From an uncultured delta proteobacterium (GTDB lineage: Bacteria; Desulfobacterota; Desulfovibrionia; Desulfovibrionales; Desulfovibrionaceae): a stretch of 64,000 nt of DNA. Under the pieces are notes generated by a model, which did no database searches, was not told where the DNA came from, and worked only from the letters and a program-made list of their open reading frames with translations. The DNA lies in contig CAIMRY010000005.1 of NCBI GenBank assembly GCA_903843965.1, positions 110,804 to 174,803 of the forward strand. Reading direction: 5' to 3'. The position numbers and the translations under genes are program-made. Of this stretch, positions 1 to 10,649 are shown in pieces. Numbering within the stretch: position 1 is the first letter of the stretch; every line of letters begins with the position of its first letter.

Positions 1-1158
1 GGTGCGCTGGGCGACCTTGGACTCCAGGTTGGCCACCAGGTCCTGCATGCGCGCCACCATGTCCCTGAAGGTGGCGGCCAGAACGCCGATCTCGTCGCCG
101 GCGGTGGTCTGGGGCCGGACCTCCAGGGCGTCTGCGCGCAGCTGTGCGGCGGCCTGGGTCAGGGCCACGATCTTGCGGGTCACCGTGGCGTGGATCAAAA
201 GCGCCACCACCAGGGCAAAGCCCAGGCCCGTCAGGGCGGTGGCCACGATGGTCACGCTGGCCACGCGGCTGACCCCGGTGATGCGGCCCCTGGCCCGGTC
301 CACCTCGATGGCGGCCAGGGCCTTGAGGTCGCGGGAGATGGGGTCCACGGCCAGGGCCTGCAAGGCGAAATCGTTGAACAGGCCGCGAATCTTCACGTCC
401 ACGTCCGGGATGCGCCTGGCCACGGCCAAATACTCGCCCAGCAGCCTGCGGGCGTCCTCCCGGCGCGCGGGGGTCAGCCCCGGGGCGGTTCCCAGGGCCT
501 GGTCCAGGTTGAAGCCCACGTTCAGGGCCGTCTGCATGTGCGGCCGCTGCCGGGTGATGAGGTATTCGTGGGCGTGCCGACCCATCTCCAGAAAGAGCAG
601 GGAGACCCCGGTGGACCCGCGCAGCCTGTCGCCCAGGCGGTCATCCAGGCGCTCCAACTGGGCCAGCAGGCCGCTTTCCGGCGCGGCCATGACGGTCACC
701 TGGGTCACGATCTCCTCAAAGATGTCCCCGAAGCGCTGGGCCGAGGACAGGTACAGGGCGATGTCCTTGTTGCGCTCGCGCAGGGTCACGCTGACGTTGG
801 AGGCCTCCACGATCTGGCCCAGGTCCTCGCTCAAGGCCACCACCCGGGCGATGACCGCCTTGGCGGGCAGGAAGTACTGCTCGTGCGCCTTGGCAAAGCC
901 GATCTCGGGATACCTGAGGAAGAAGTCGCGGTGCAGGCGGCGGGCCTTTTCCAGCTCGCCGTCCATCTCAAAGACCCGCTGGCGTATCTCCACGCTGGCC
1001 AGGATCGCGGACTCGGCCTGCAGGACCACCCGCAGGGCGCCGTAGCCCACCAGCGCCTCCAGCGCCAGCAGGCCGAACAGCAGCGAAAAGGCGCAGCCGA
1101 ACTTGACGCTGATGCTCAGGTTGCGCCAACGGCGCGAAATAGCGTCCAGACCCTTCAT
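1..1158 (-). CDS. Membrane sensor protein with HAMP domain, C-terminal part beyond the window
   Basis: Read on the minus strand from the ATG at 1158, the frame stays open to the window edge (386 codons), so the protein is partial at its C-terminus. It begins MKGLDAISRRWRNLSISVKF, then has a hydrophobic segment at about residues 18-45, a long mostly helical periplasmic region without cysteines, a second membrane helix at about 300-324 and a HAMP-like linker (contains TTAGDEIGVLAATFRDM) to the edge. This is the architecture of a histidine kinase, chemoreceptor or cyclase; the output domain is outside the window. Its ATG overlaps the stop of the upstream binding-protein gene as ATGA, so the two are probably translationally coupled and the binding protein may present a ligand to this sensor (inference). 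Confidence 0.8.
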   Translation of the reverse strand, partial: MKGLDAISRRWRNLSISVKFGCAFSLLFGLLALEALVGYGALRVVLQAESAILASVEIRQRVFEMDGELEKARRLHRDFFLRYPEIGFAKAHEQYFLPAKAVIARVVALSEDLGQIVEASNVSVTLRERNKDIALYLSSAQRFGDIFEEIVTQVTVMAAPESGLLAQLERLDDRLGDRLRGSTGVSLLFLEMGRHAHEYLITRQRPHMQTALNVGFNLDQALGTAPGLTPARREDARRLLGEYLAVARRIPDVDVKIRGLFNDFALQALAVDPISRDLKALAAIEVDRARGRITGVSRVASVTIVATALTGLGFALVVALLIHATVTRKIVALTQAAAQLRADALEVRPQTTAGDEIGVLAATFRDMVARMQDLVANLESKVAQRT

Positions 1159-2411
1159 TGTCCCGGCGCGTAGGTGAAGACCACATTGCCCTTGAGCCCC
1201 TCGACCCCGCTGGCGGGATCGGTCAGCTTGAGGACATTGAAGCTCTGGGCCGCGCAATCGCCGAACTCGTTGCAGGTGAGCTGGCCGGACAGCCCGGCAT
1301 GGCCGGAGGTGGCGTACAGGGCGTCGCGCAGGGCCTGGCGACCGATGTGCAGGCGGCCGTCCCGGCCCTGCACCGCCGCCTTTTCGATGGCCGCAAGCAG
1401 GATGTTCGCGGCGTCAAAGGCGCTGATGTAGTAGATGGTCGGTGCGGGCATATTGTAGCGGGCCCTGTACTCGGCGGCCAGCTTTTCCAGTCCGGGCGTC
1501 ATCTTCGGCGGGGTGGGCCCCACGAAGTACATGCCTATGGCCGCCTTCTGCACGGCCTGGATGAAGCTGTCCTCGATGAGCGAGCCGTCGCTCATGAGCA
1601 CGGTCTTGGCCAGGGGAGACATCTTCCTGGCCTGGAGCAGCACGTGGTTGCCCTCGGGCTGGAAAAGCGGGAAGAACACCAACTGGGCCCTGGCGTTGAC
1701 CACGCTGGTCAGCACCGGCTCCATGTCCGTGTCGTTCTTGTTCACCGTGGCGTCGAGCACGATCTGGCCGCCGAGCTTCTCGAACTCCTGGCGGAAGCCG
1801 TCGGTGAGGCCCCGGGTGTAGATATCGCCGTCGTTGATGGTGGCGGCCTTGCGGATGCCCAGCTTCTCGAAGGCGAAGCGCGCTGCGGCCGGGCCGGAGG
1901 ACTCCTCGTTGGGCGCGGTGCGCAGGTACCCGGCAGCCCACTTGGGCGCACGCTTGCCGCCGATGGAGGTGAGGAACGGGGCGGAGTTGTTGCCGGAGAT
2001 CATGGACAGCCCGGCCTTGCTCATGACCTCGGCCGCAGTGGCGGCGTCGCCGGAGCAGGTGGTGCCGAAGATGGCCAGCACCTTGGGGTCGGCCACGAGC
2101 CGCAGGGCCGCATTGGCGCCGCCCTCGGGGTTGCAGCCGGTGTCTTCGCTCAAGAGCTGCACCGCATGGCCCAGGACCTTGTTGCCGCGTCTGGCCAGGG
2201 CCAGCTCCAGGCCGCGCACCTGCTCCCGGCCCAGGGCGGCCACCTTGCCGGTGAGGGCCTGGACAACGCCAAGCTTCAGGGGCTCATCCGGCCCGATGTC
2301 CACGCAGCCGAGCTTGTCGGTGCAGGGCTCCGGCGCGGGCGCGCAGGTGCACAGCAAAAACAGCGCGGCGAACATCACGGACAACTGGGCGGAAAAAACG
2401 GCTCGCCTCAT
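1155..2411 (-). CDS. Periplasmic ligand-binding protein, branched-chain amino acid (Leu/Ile/Val-binding) type
   Basis: 418 residues. The N-terminus has a signal sequence with two cysteines near its end (LLCTCAPAP), possibly an atypical lipobox. The mature part has the pattern of the type-1 periplasmic binding fold seen in LivJ-like proteins: LKLGVVQALTGKVAALGREQ near the start, then FGTTCSGDAATAA, a NDGDIYTRGLTDGFRQEFEK region and IYYISAFDAANILLAAIEKA. No ABC permease or ATPase genes are adjacent; the only partner is the HAMP sensor whose start overlaps this stop codon (ATGA). A sensory role feeding the kinase or receptor is therefore at least as likely as transport. A good Shine-Dalgarno (GGAGG, 6 nt before ATG) supports the start. 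Confidence 0.85.
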   Translation of the reverse strand: MRRAVFSAQLSVMFAALFLLCTCAPAPEPCTDKLGCVDIGPDEPLKLGVVQALTGKVAALGREQVRGLELALARRGNKVLGHAVQLLSEDTGCNPEGGANAALRLVADPKVLAIFGTTCSGDAATAAEVMSKAGLSMISGNNSAPFLTSIGGKRAPKWAAGYLRTAPNEESSGPAAARFAFEKLGIRKAATINDGDIYTRGLTDGFRQEFEKLGGQIVLDATVNKNDTDMEPVLTSVVNARAQLVFFPLFQPEGNHVLLQARKMSPLAKTVLMSDGSLIEDSFIQAVQKAAIGMYFVGPTPPKMTPGLEKLAAEYRARYNMPAPTIYYISAFDAANILLAAIEKAAVQGRDGRLHIGRQALRDALYATSGHAGLSGQLTCNEFGDCAAQSFNVLKLTDPASGVEGLKGNVVFTYAPGQ

Positions 2412-2441
2412 TGGACACCTCCACTGCTCATTGGCCCCAAT

Positions 2442-2470
2442 GTATTACACTTGGGGTCCCATCACGTAAA
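2442..2470 (-). promoter_or_regulatory. Possible promoter of the binding protein/sensor operon
   Basis: On the minus strand TTTACG (2470-2465) is followed after 17 nt by TAATAC (2447-2442), about 30 nt before the start codon. The match to the sigma-70 consensus is partial. The rest of 2412-3084 between the divergent genes holds no convincing reading frame. Confidence 0.3.
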
Positions 2471-2890
2471 CCCCTCCGCCAAGATTTCCGACAAAAAGTG
2501 CAACAAACAGCGTCCGCCAGCAATCGGATGCCGCCTGCACGCGGCAAAATGACCGCAACCTTTGTGGATTGCAACCCCGTTCTTGCGCTGCCAAGGGGAA
2601 AGAGTCGAACCGCCGCCGCCCTGCACAGGCCGAAACGCTTGCCACGACAATATCCAGCCCGTACAATACACAATCACGAATACGCGCAAGGCGTCAAGAC
2701 TGGCCTTCAAGGCGACCCTTCAGGACGCCGCCACCAACCGCACACTGTTCGCTGCAATCCCGGCAGGACCGGCCAAAGCCAGGCCCCAGAGCCAGGCTGC
2801 CCAGATCCAGGATGTTCAGATCCGGGCTGCCCAGACTCAGGATGCCAGCATGGACCATGTGCAAATCCACGCACAATTTGAAGCCTGCGC

Positions 2891-2920
2891 TTTACATGAA
2901 TTGCGTGCTTGGTGTATAAC
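2891..2920 (+). promoter_or_regulatory. Probable sigma-70 promoter of the CheB-CheR hybrid kinase
   Basis: TTTACA (2891-2896), 18-nt spacer, TATAAC (2915-2920): five of six matches in each hexamer, within an AT-rich patch of otherwise GC-rich sequence. It lies 165 nt before the start codon and would leave a long leader. Confidence 0.5.
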
Positions 2921-3084
2921 TTAGTGAAATTAAATATCACCGACGTGTTGCCGTGGCGCATTAAGATTATCACTCAGAAAACAGCATGTTGGGCCGACGG
3001 GCAGCCAGTCAGGCCAACGGAGCGCACGGCTTCCCGGCGCCATGGCTCCGCCGCAGGAAGACCTAGCCCTGGGGAAAACACAGC

Positions 3085-6000
3085 ATGAGCAAGCAAAAGG
3101 AACCGAAGCCCTCCCCCGGCAAGCCAACGGAAGCGGGCGCCCCAAAGCCCCATGCCCCGCTGCCCTTCCCTGTGGTCGCCCTTGGGGCCTCGGCCGGGGG
3201 CATCGAGTCCCTGCGCACCCTGCTGCACCATCTCAAGCAGACGCCGCAGGCCGCGATCGTGGTCATCACCCACCTGCCCCAGGACAAGAAGAGCCGCATG
3301 GCCGAAGTCCTCTCCAGCTTCACCACCCTCGCTGTGCGCGAGGTGGAGGAGATCACCCTGCTGGAGTCCGGCGTGGTGTACACCGCGCCCGCAGGCCATG
3401 ACCTGCTCATCGAGGGCGGGGTGCTGCGGCTGGTGGCGCCCGGGCACGACCTGTCCTACAGGATCATCGACCGCTTCCTGGACAGCCTGGCCTGGGACCA
3501 GGGCCCCAACGCCGTGTGCGTCATCCTCTCCGGCTCCGGCTCGGACGGGGCCAACGGCGCCGTGCATGTGGCCAAGGCCGGAGGCCTGGTGCTGGTGCAG
3601 GACCCGGACACCGCCGTGCAGCCCGGCATGCCCAACAGCGTCCTGGAGTCCGGCGTGGCCGACGCCGTGCTCTCGCTGGAGGAACTGGGCGAAAAGCTGC
3701 CACAACTGGAGGCGGCCCACGGCCAGATCAAGCCCGGAAAGGCGCACCTGATCCAGAAGGTGCTGGAGCTGCTGCACCAGCAGACCGGCCAGGACCTCAC
3801 GGGCTACCGGCCCAGCACCATCGCCCGGCGCATCAACAAGCGCAAGTTTCTGACCGGACACACGCGGCTGGACACCTACCTCAAGGAGTTGGAGGGCAAC
3901 ACCGAGGAGCAGCTGCTGCTCTTCAAGTCCCTGTTCATCGGGGTCACCTCGTTTTTCCGCGATGCGGACGCCTTTGCCCTGCTGCAGGACAAGGTCCTGC
4001 CCGACATCATGCGCGACCACGCCGCTGACGAGCCTGTCCGGGTCTGGGTTGCGGGCTGCTCCACGGGCGAGGAAGCCTACTCCATCGTCATGCTGTTGGA
4101 CGAATACATGGACCGGGCGGGCCTGGCTTGCGGGGTCAAAATCTTCGCCACGGACATCGACCAGGAGGCGGTGGAGGCCGCGCGCAAGGGCGCCTACCCG
4201 CCGCGCACGCTGCAATACATCTCCCCGGAGCGCCTGGAACGGCATTTCCGCTGCACCAGCCGCGAATGCACCATCCTGCCGCGCCTGCGCGAACGCATCG
4301 TCTTCGTGCACCACAACCTGCTGCAAGACCCGCCGTTCCTGCACATGGACCTGGTGATCTGCCGCAACCTCTTGATCTACCTCACGCCGCCCTTGCAGGA
4401 AAAGGCGCTGGCGCTGCTCACCGCAGCCTTGAACCCCGGCGGGCACCTGTTTCTGGGCTCGGCCGAGAGCCTGAACCTGGCCGCCCTACAACTGGAGGCC
4501 ATCGACAAGAAGTGGCGCATCTTCCGCAGCCCCGCAAACGCCGACAGGCCCGGGCTGCGCCGCCCCATGGCCCTGCGCAGGGCCCTGACCCTGCCCGAGC
4601 TGCCCGAGATGCCGAACCACCTGCAGGCCATCAAACCCACGGCCATGGCCGCCGAGGCCCTGCTGCGCCACTTCAGCCCTGCGGCCGTGCTGGTGAGCCC
4701 GGGATTCGAGGTCCTGCACCTGAGCGGCGACACCAGCCCGTATCTGTCCCTCAGCTCCGGCGAGCCCAGCCTGCAACTGCTCAAGCTGGTGCGCAAGGAT
4801 CTGCGCCTGCACCTGCGCACCGCGCTGAAAAACGTGGACGCCTCGCGCCAGCCGAGCCTGACCCCCGGTGTGCGCCTGACCGGAGCGCCGCAGCGTCTTG
4901 TGGACCTCTGCGTGGACCCCGTGCAGGACGATGGCGGCCACCTCCTCGCCTTTCTGGTGGTGTTCAAGGACAGCACGCAGGCCCACGCCGAGACCTGCGG
5001 CGACGGGCCCGAGCATATGCCGGAAAGCAGCCTGGTGCTGCGCTACGAGGACGAACTGCAGCTGGCGCAAGGACAACTGCAGAAGGCCATTGAGGAATAC
5101 GAGCACCTGAACGAGGAGCTGCGGGCCTCCAACGAGGAGCTCACCAGCATGAACGAGGAGCTGCAGTCCTCCAACGAGGAGATGGACGCCTCGCGCGAGG
5201 AGCTGCAATCGCTCAACGAAGAGCTGACGGTGAAGGTGGCGGAGCTGGCCCAGGCCCACAGCTTTGTGGAGAACCTGCTGCGCAGCACCAACGTGCCCAC
5301 CGTCTTTCTGGACAACAAGCTGCGCGTCATGCGCTCCACACCGCAGTCCACGGATATCTTCCACCTGGCCGTGTCGGACCAGGGGCGGCCCATCGTTGAG
5401 GTGAAGGCCCGGGTCCACGACGACTTTCTCCTGGCCGATGCGGAGCTGGCCCTGCGCGAACGCCGCGACAGCGAACGCGAGGTGGAGGACAGCGAGGGCC
5501 GCAGCTTCAGCAAACGCGTGTTCCCGTACCGCGGCATCCGCGGCGAGGTGGAGGGCGTGGTGCTGACCTACACCGAGATCACCAAGCTCAAGGCTGCGGA
5601 AGAGGTGCTGCGCCTGAACAACGAGGAGCTGGAGACCCTGGTGGCCGAGCGCACCATGCAGCTCGACCTGGCCCGCAAGGACTCCGAGCGCCGCGCCAGC
5701 GAGATGGAAGCCATCCTGGGGCAGACGCCCGCAGCGGTGTGGATCACCCGCGACACCGAGGCCCGCACCATCATCGGCAACCCTGCCAGCTACCGGCTGT
5801 TGCGCATGGATCCCGGCACCAATATCAGCAAGATCAATGAGGACGTGCCCTACACCCCCATGCACGACGGGCGCGAGCTGGCCCTGGACGAGCTGCCCAT
5901 GCAGCGCGCGGCCCGGGGCGAACTCGTTGTGGGCCAGGAGGTCGACCTTGTCTTCGCCGATGGCCAGACCCGGACCATGGTGGGCAACGCCGCGCCCCTG

Positions 6001-8703
6001 CGCAACTTCCTGGGCGAGGTCTCCGGCGCGGTGGGCGCCTTCCTGGACATCACGGATTCCAAGCGCGCCAGCGAGCAGGCTCGGCACTGGCAGCACGTGT
6101 TCGAGCGGGCGGATTTCGGCCTGGCCATTTCCCGCGTGGCGGACAACACCCTCTTGTCCGTCAACCCCTCCTTTGCCCGGCAGCGTGGGTACGAGCCGGA
6201 GGAGCTCATCGGGCTGCCCGTGGCCACGGTCTACCCTGAACAGGCCCGGGCCGAGCTTGCCCGAACCGTCAAGGCCCTGGACGCCTCGGGGCACGGGGTG
6301 TTCGAGTCGGTACACAGGCGCAAGGACGGCAGCACCTTCCCGGTGCTGGTCGAGATCACCGTGCTCAAGGACGATGCCGGGCAGGCCCTGTCGCGCGTGG
6401 CCTACTGCCTGGACATCACGGAATCGAACCGCACACGCGAGCAGACCTCGCGCTGGCAGCGCGTGTTCGAGCAGGCGGATTTCGGCATGGCCATCTCCCG
6501 CGTGGCGGACAACACCCTCATCTCCGTCAACCCCGCCTTTGCCCGGCAGCGCGGGTACAAGCCGGAGGACCTGTTGGGCCTGCCTGTGGCCGAGCTCTTC
6601 CCGCCGGAGGAGCGCGCCAACCTGTTCTCGCGGCTGACCGTTCTGGAGGAGGCCGGGCACGGCACGTTTGAATCCGTGCACCAGCGCAAGAACGGCAGCA
6701 CCTTCCCGGTGCTGCTGGACCTGACCGTGCTCAAGGACAACGAGGGTCGGCCTGTTTCGCGCGTGGCCTACGCCCTGGACATCAGCGTCCGCAAACGGGC
6801 CGAGGCCGACCTGCGCGAAAGCGAGAACAAGTTCCGCACCGTGGCCGACTACACCTTTGACTGGGAATACTGGCGCACGCCCGACGGCCAGATGGTCTGG
6901 GTCTCGCCCTCGTGCCTGCGGGTGACGGGCTACAGCGCCGAGGAGTTCCAGGCGGACGCAGGGCTCATCCTGCGACTCATCCACGCCGAGGACCTGGAAA
7001 TGTACACGCAGCACCTGCAGGAGACCCGGAAAGGCCTCAACAGCACGGCCAGCCTGGACTTCCGCATCGTCCGCCGCGACGGCCAGGTGATTTGGATCAG
7101 CCACCACTGCGTGGACCTGCGGGGACCGGACGGCATCTCCCTGGGACGGCGCATCAGCAACCGCGACATCACCGACCGCAAGCAGGCCGAACTGGAGGCC
7201 CAGAGCTGGGCCAAGTTCCCGGAGGAGAACCCCTCGCTTGTCATGCGCGTCGGGCCGGACATGGTCATCACCCACGTCAACAGGTCCAGCCAAGACTTCC
7301 AGGAAATGTTCGACGCGCACGTCGGCCAGGGCTTCCCCGCGTCCCTGGCGGGCTGCGTCGAGGCGGCCAGGCGCTCGGACGAGCCCATTCATTTCGAGGT
7401 CGGCCTGGGCGAACGGGTTCTGGACATGGCCTTCACCCCGGTGGCCGGGCAGAACTACGTCAATGTTTACGGTGAGGACATCACCGAGCGCAAGCAGGCC
7501 GAACTGGCCATCATCATGGCCAAGGACGCCGCCGAATCCGCCAACAAGGCCAAGAGCGAATTCTTGGCCAACATGAGCCATGAGATCCGCACCCCACTCA
7601 ACGGGGTGCTGGGCATGCTCCACCTGCTCAAGGAAGGGGCCACGCCCGAAGAGCAGGCGACGTACTCCAACATGGCCTACGACGCCGCAGGCAGGCTTTT
7701 GTCCCTGCTCAACGACATCCTGGACTTTTCGCGCATGGAGGCGGACCGCATCGCGCTTTCGAACAAGCCATTCACGCTGCAAGACATTTTCGACTCCGTG
7801 GTCAATGTTTTCAAGCTGGCCTGCCTGTCGAAGAACCTGGAACTGACGTGCAGCTTTGCGCCGGGCATGCCGCCAAGGCTCCTGGGCGACGAGGCCCGCG
7901 TGCGCCAAATCCTGTTCAACCTTGTGGGCAACTCCATCAAGTTCACGCGTGCCGGGTCCGTGCGCGTGGAGGCCTGGTCGCGGCCCTGCGGCACAGACAC
8001 GGCCAAGGTGCACCTTTACATCTGCGTCAGCGACACCGGCATCGGCATTCCAGACGACAAGCTGGACCACGTGTTCCAGCGCTTCACCCAGACCGACGCC
8101 TCCTACACCCGCCAGTACGAAGGGGCCGGGCTTGGGCTGGCCATCGTCAAGCGCCTGATGCAGATCATGGGCGGAGACATCACCGTGGACAGCGTTCTTG
8201 GCCAGGGCACAGCGATCTACCTGCACTTGATTCTGGAACAAGCGCCGGGCGACAGCACCAGCGAGCGCCGGAACGCGCCCGCAGCCAGGGAGCAGAACCA
8301 GCGCCTCAGCATCCTGGTTGCGGAGGATGAACACATCAGCCAGATGGCCATCCGGGTCATGCTCCAGCGCATGGGGCATGAGGTGCTCTGCGTGAGCAAC
8401 GGCCAGGAGGCCTTGGACCTTGTGCGCCAGCGTTCCTTCGACTGCATCCTCATGGACATCCAGATGCCGGTGATGAACGGGGTGGAGGCGACCAAGCAGG
8501 TGCGGGCCCTTGCCGACCCCGGCCGGTCGGCGGTCTGGATCATTGCCCTCACGGCCTATGCCCTGGCCGGTGACAAGGAAAAGTTCCTGACGGCCGGGGT
8601 GGACGACTACGTGAGCAAGCCGGTTCAGGAAGAGCAGCTGAACGAGGCGCTGAAGCGGGTTGTGCTGCGCAGGCCCGGCCAAGGGCCCATGGACAGGCCG
8701 TAA
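3085..8703 (+). CDS. CheB-CheR-coiled coil-multi-PAS hybrid histidine kinase with receiver
   Basis: 1872 residues. Order: CheB methylesterase-like domain (about 28-205, with GASAGG S36, THLPQ H63 and GSGSDG D154, so the Ser/His/Asp triad looks complete); CheR methyltransferase (about 215-480, SAM motif [12 protein letters not shown] near 320); an Asn/Glu-rich coiled coil (about 655-730); five or six PAS-type domains (about 735-1475); HisKA with [11 protein letters not shown], phospho-acceptor H1499; HATPase with GNSIKF, DTGIGI and GAGLGL; C-terminal receiver with D1791 in MDIQMP. CheB-CheR-PAS proteins form a known family. The two PAS domains at about 1000-1115 and 1125-1240 are near copies. 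No receptor or other che genes are adjacent, so the substrate of the methylation pair is unknown. The start follows a GGGGA sequence. Confidence 0.95.
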   Translation: MSKQKEPKPSPGKPTEAGAPKPHAPLPFPVVALGASAGGIESLRTLLHHLKQTPQAAIVVITHLPQDKKSRMAEVLSSFTTLAVREVEEITLLESGVVYTAPAGHDLLIEGGVLRLVAPGHDLSYRIIDRFLDSLAWDQGPNAVCVILSGSGSDGANGAVHVAKAGGLVLVQDPDTAVQPGMPNSVLESGVADAVLSLEELGEKLPQLEAAHGQIKPGKAHLIQKVLELLHQQTGQDLTGYRPSTIARRINKRKFLTGHTRLDTYLKELEGNTEEQLLLFKSLFIGVTSFFRDADAFALLQDKVLPDIMRDHAADEPVRVWVAGCSTGEEAYSIVMLLDEYMDRAGLACGVKIFATDIDQEAVEAARKGAYPPRTLQYISPERLERHFRCTSRECTILPRLRERIVFVHHNLLQDPPFLHMDLVICRNLLIYLTPPLQEKALALLTAALNPGGHLFLGSAESLNLAALQLEAIDKKWRIFRSPANADRPGLRRPMALRRALTLPELPEMPNHLQAIKPTAMAAEALLRHFSPAAVLVSPGFEVLHLSGDTSPYLSLSSGEPSLQLLKLVRKDLRLHLRTALKNVDASRQPSLTPGVRLTGAPQRLVDLCVDPVQDDGGHLLAFLVVFKDSTQAHAETCGDGPEHMPESSLVLRYEDELQLAQGQLQKAIEEYEHLNEELRASNEELTSMNEELQSSNEEMDASREELQSLNEELTVKVAELAQAHSFVENLLRSTNVPTVFLDNKLRVMRSTPQSTDIFHLAVSDQGRPIVEVKARVHDDFLLADAELALRERRDSEREVEDSEGRSFSKRVFPYRGIRGEVEGVVLTYTEITKLKAAEEVLRLNNEELETLVAERTMQLDLARKDSERRASEMEAILGQTPAAVWITRDTEARTIIGNPASYRLLRMDPGTNISKINEDVPYTPMHDGRELALDELPMQRAARGELVVGQEVDLVFADGQTRTMVGNAAPLRNFLGEVSGAVGAFLDITDSKRASEQARHWQHVFERADFGLAISRVADNTLLSVNPSFARQRGYEPEELIGLPVATVYPEQARAELARTVKALDASGHGVFESVHRRKDGSTFPVLVEITVLKDDAGQALSRVAYCLDITESNRTREQTSRWQRVFEQADFGMAISRVADNTLISVNPAFARQRGYKPEDLLGLPVAELFPPEERANLFSRLTVLEEAGHGTFESVHQRKNGSTFPVLLDLTVLKDNEGRPVSRVAYALDISVRKRAEADLRESENKFRTVADYTFDWEYWRTPDGQMVWVSPSCLRVTGYSAEEFQADAGLILRLIHAEDLEMYTQHLQETRKGLNSTASLDFRIVRRDGQVIWISHHCVDLRGPDGISLGRRISNRDITDRKQAELEAQSWAKFPEENPSLVMRVGPDMVITHVNRSSQDFQEMFDAHVGQGFPASLAGCVEAARRSDEPIHFEVGLGERVLDMAFTPVAGQNYVNVYGEDITERKQAELAIIMAKDAAESANKAKSEFLANMSHEIRTPLNGVLGMLHLLKEGATPEEQATYSNMAYDAAGRLLSLLNDILDFSRMEADRIALSNKPFTLQDIFDSVVNVFKLACLSKNLELTCSFAPGMPPRLLGDEARVRQILFNLVGNSIKFTRAGSVRVEAWSRPCGTDTAKVHLYICVSDTGIGIPDDKLDHVFQRFTQTDASYTRQYEGAGLGLAIVKRLMQIMGGDITVDSVLGQGTAIYLHLILEQAPGDSTSERRNAPAAREQNQRLSILVAEDEHISQMAIRVMLQRMGHEVLCVSNGQEALDLVRQRSFDCILMDIQMPVMNGVEATKQVRALADPGRSAVWIIALTAYALAGDKEKFLTAGVDDYVSKPVQEEQLNEALKRVVLRRPGQGPMDRP

Positions 8704-8846
8704 GGGACGAGGGGAGGGGGCAGGAGCAGCGGCGGCAGGCCGCAGCGGCTGCGATTGGCGCAGAGGCGTCGGCGCAGCACAGGCGTCGGCGTGGATTCAC
8801 CCGGATGCGGGTGTTCCAGGGTTTTGGGCGGGACGCGGGCGGCAAC

Positions 8847-8886
8847 AAAAAAGGGCCCCGCTGCTAAAGCGGAGCCCCGTTCTTTT
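8847..8886 (-). terminator. Rho-independent terminator of the tRNA-Leu gene
   Basis: On the minus strand, right after the CCA end of the tRNA, an 11-bp GC-rich stem (arms 8878-8868 and 8863-8853) with a short loop is followed by six T residues (8852-8847). On the plus strand the same hairpin is followed by a TTCTTTTT stretch, so it may also end the upstream kinase transcript. Confidence 0.8.
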
Positions 8887-8973
8887 TGGTGCCGAAGGGG
8901 AGACTCGAACTCCCATGGCCTTGCGACCACTAGACCCTGAACCTAGCGTGTCTACCAATTCCACCACTTCGGC
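8887..8973 (-). tRNA. tRNA-Leu(CAG)
   Basis: 87 nt on the minus strand including an encoded CCA end. The acceptor stem pairs GCCGAAG (8973-8967) with CTTCGGC, and the D-region contains GGAATTGGTAGACAC typical of leucine tRNAs. The anticodon loop TTCAGGG on a CTAGG/TCTAG stem gives anticodon CAG. There is a long variable arm (TGGTCGCAAGGCCAT) of the class II type and a T-arm with GTTCGAGTC. Confidence 0.97.
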
Positions 8974-9109
8974 ATGCAGCGGTCAGCTAATGCTGTTCCG
9001 TTGTTGCGAGTGAAGCATTTAGCCGCATCGAGCAGCCTTGGCAAGGACTTTTTTCCCGTGGAGGGCAAATTTCCTGCCGGGCGCGGCGCGCCGGAACGCC
9101 TCTTTGCTT

Positions 9110-10387
9110 CTATCTCTCGTCAATGGGCACGTAGTCGCGCCGGTCAAGCCCGACGTAGACCTGCCTGGGCCGATGGATCTTGGTCGTCTCCAGGTGCTCC
9201 TCGTACCAGTGGGCTATCCAACCGGGCATGCGCCCGATGGCGAACATCACCGGGAACATCTGCACCGGAATGTTCAGCGCGCGCAAGATGATGCCTGAGT
9301 AGAAGTCCACGTTGGGGTACAGCTTGCGCTGCACAAAGTACTCGTCGGCCAGGGCCAGCTGCTCCAGCTCCATGGCCAGGTCCATGATCTCGTCCAGCTT
9401 GCCCAGCTTCAGGAGCAGTTCGTGGGTCGCCTGCTTGAGGATCTTGGCGCGCGGGTCGAAATTCTTGTAGATGCGGTGGCCGAAGCCCATGAGCCGGAAC
9501 TTCTTCTGCTTGACCATCTCCAGCACCTGGCGCGGGGAGTTCTGCCCGTCGCGGATCTGCTCCAGCATCTCCACCGCGCCCGCGTTGGCGCCGCCGTGCA
9601 GCCGCCCCCACAGCGCGCAGATGCCCGCAGAGACCGAGGCGAAGAGATTGGCCTGGGTGGAGCCCACCATGCGCACAGTAGAACAGGAGCAATTCTGCTC
9701 GTGGTCCGCGTGCAGCACCAAAAACAGGCTCAGGGCGCGCACGGCCTCGGGCGAGGGGTCACAGTGCTTGTGCGGGATGGAGAACATCATGTGCAAAAAG
9801 TTGCGGCAATAGGACAGGTCCGGGTTGGGGTACATGAACGGCAGGCCGCGGCTCTTGCGGTAGCTGAAGGCGGCGATGGTGCGCACCTTGCTGATGATTT
9901 TCGAGGCCGCGAGGTAGAACTCGCCCCGGCTCTCGATCTCCAGCAGATCCGGGTGGTAGCAGCCGAGCGAGTTGATGATGGCCGAGAGCATGGCCATGGG
10001 GTGGCCGTTGGGCGGAAAGCCCTCGAAATGGTGGCGCATGTCCTCGTGCAGCAGTTCCTCCGCGCAGAGCCCGGCGGAAAAGCGCGAAAGCTGCTCGCGG
10101 GTGGGCAGCTCGCCGAAGATGAGCAGCCAGGCGGTCTCGGTGAAGGAGCCGCGCTCGGCGATCTGTTCAATGGGATAGCCGCGGTAACGCAGGATGCCCT
10201 TTTCGCCGTCCACAAAGGTGATGGAGCTCTTGCACGGGCCGGTGTTCACGTAGCCGGGATCATAGGTGATGAACCCGGTGTCGGCCCGCAGCCGCGTGAC
10301 GTCCAGGGCCTTTTCGCCCAGGGTGCCCTCGACGATGGGCAGCTCATAGGTCTTGCCGTCGATGATCAATTGCGCAGTCTTGGTCAT
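9110..10387 (-). CDS. gltA: Citrate (Si)-synthase, type I
   Basis: 425 residues from the ATG at 10387, the usual length of the hexameric bacterial enzyme that condenses acetyl-CoA and oxaloacetate to citrate. Seen in order: an N-terminal beta domain (LIIDGKTYELPIVEGTLGEK), FITYDPGYVNTGPCKSSIT, LRYRGYPIEQIAE, the active-site histidine regions LHADHEQNCSCSTVRMVGS and GFGHRIYKNFDPRA, and YPNVDFYSGIILRALNIP with the catalytic aspartate. The frame is open upstream of 10387, but homologues start at MTKTAQLIIDG. No other TCA gene is adjacent. Some Desulfovibrio are known for Re-citrate synthase; this sequence is of the ordinary Si family. Confidence 0.97.
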   Translation of the reverse strand: MTKTAQLIIDGKTYELPIVEGTLGEKALDVTRLRADTGFITYDPGYVNTGPCKSSITFVDGEKGILRYRGYPIEQIAERGSFTETAWLLIFGELPTREQLSRFSAGLCAEELLHEDMRHHFEGFPPNGHPMAMLSAIINSLGCYHPDLLEIESRGEFYLAASKIISKVRTIAAFSYRKSRGLPFMYPNPDLSYCRNFLHMMFSIPHKHCDPSPEAVRALSLFLVLHADHEQNCSCSTVRMVGSTQANLFASVSAGICALWGRLHGGANAGAVEMLEQIRDGQNSPRQVLEMVKQKKFRLMGFGHRIYKNFDPRAKILKQATHELLLKLGKLDEIMDLAMELEQLALADEYFVQRKLYPNVDFYSGIILRALNIPVQMFPVMFAIGRMPGWIAHWYEEHLETTKIHRPRQVYVGLDRRDYVPIDER

Positions 10388-10649
10388 TGTCTGTACACTC
10401 TCTTCAGTAGGCTGGGGCAGGGCGCCGACGATTCTTCGCCCCCCCTCTCCGGAGCAAACCCGGAAACTCAATGGCCCTCGTACCCGGATTCGTTGCCCTT
10501 GTCCAGCGCGCCCCCTTGAACCCGTTGACAATTATGTCACATTCTGCCAGACACACTTCCGCAGCCCCACCATCCCCCGGATGTTGCGCTTTTCAAAAAT
10601 CGTCTTATAGTTTGGGAGCGTAACAGCGCACCACCAATTGGGAGCACCT

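Noticed and set aside
2562..2973. Several short frames on both strands between the binding protein and the CheB-CheR kinase
   Set aside because: No Shine-Dalgarno, no conserved pattern, and mutually overlapping; repeated CAGGATG/CAGATCC words in the region explain the pseudo-repetitive translations.
4486..8682. Very long antisense open frame (1398 codons) opposite the CheB-CheR kinase gene
   Set aside because: It is a GC-rich shadow: composition is biased to Gly/Val/His/Gln with no domain pattern, while the opposite strand has clear conserved domains throughout.
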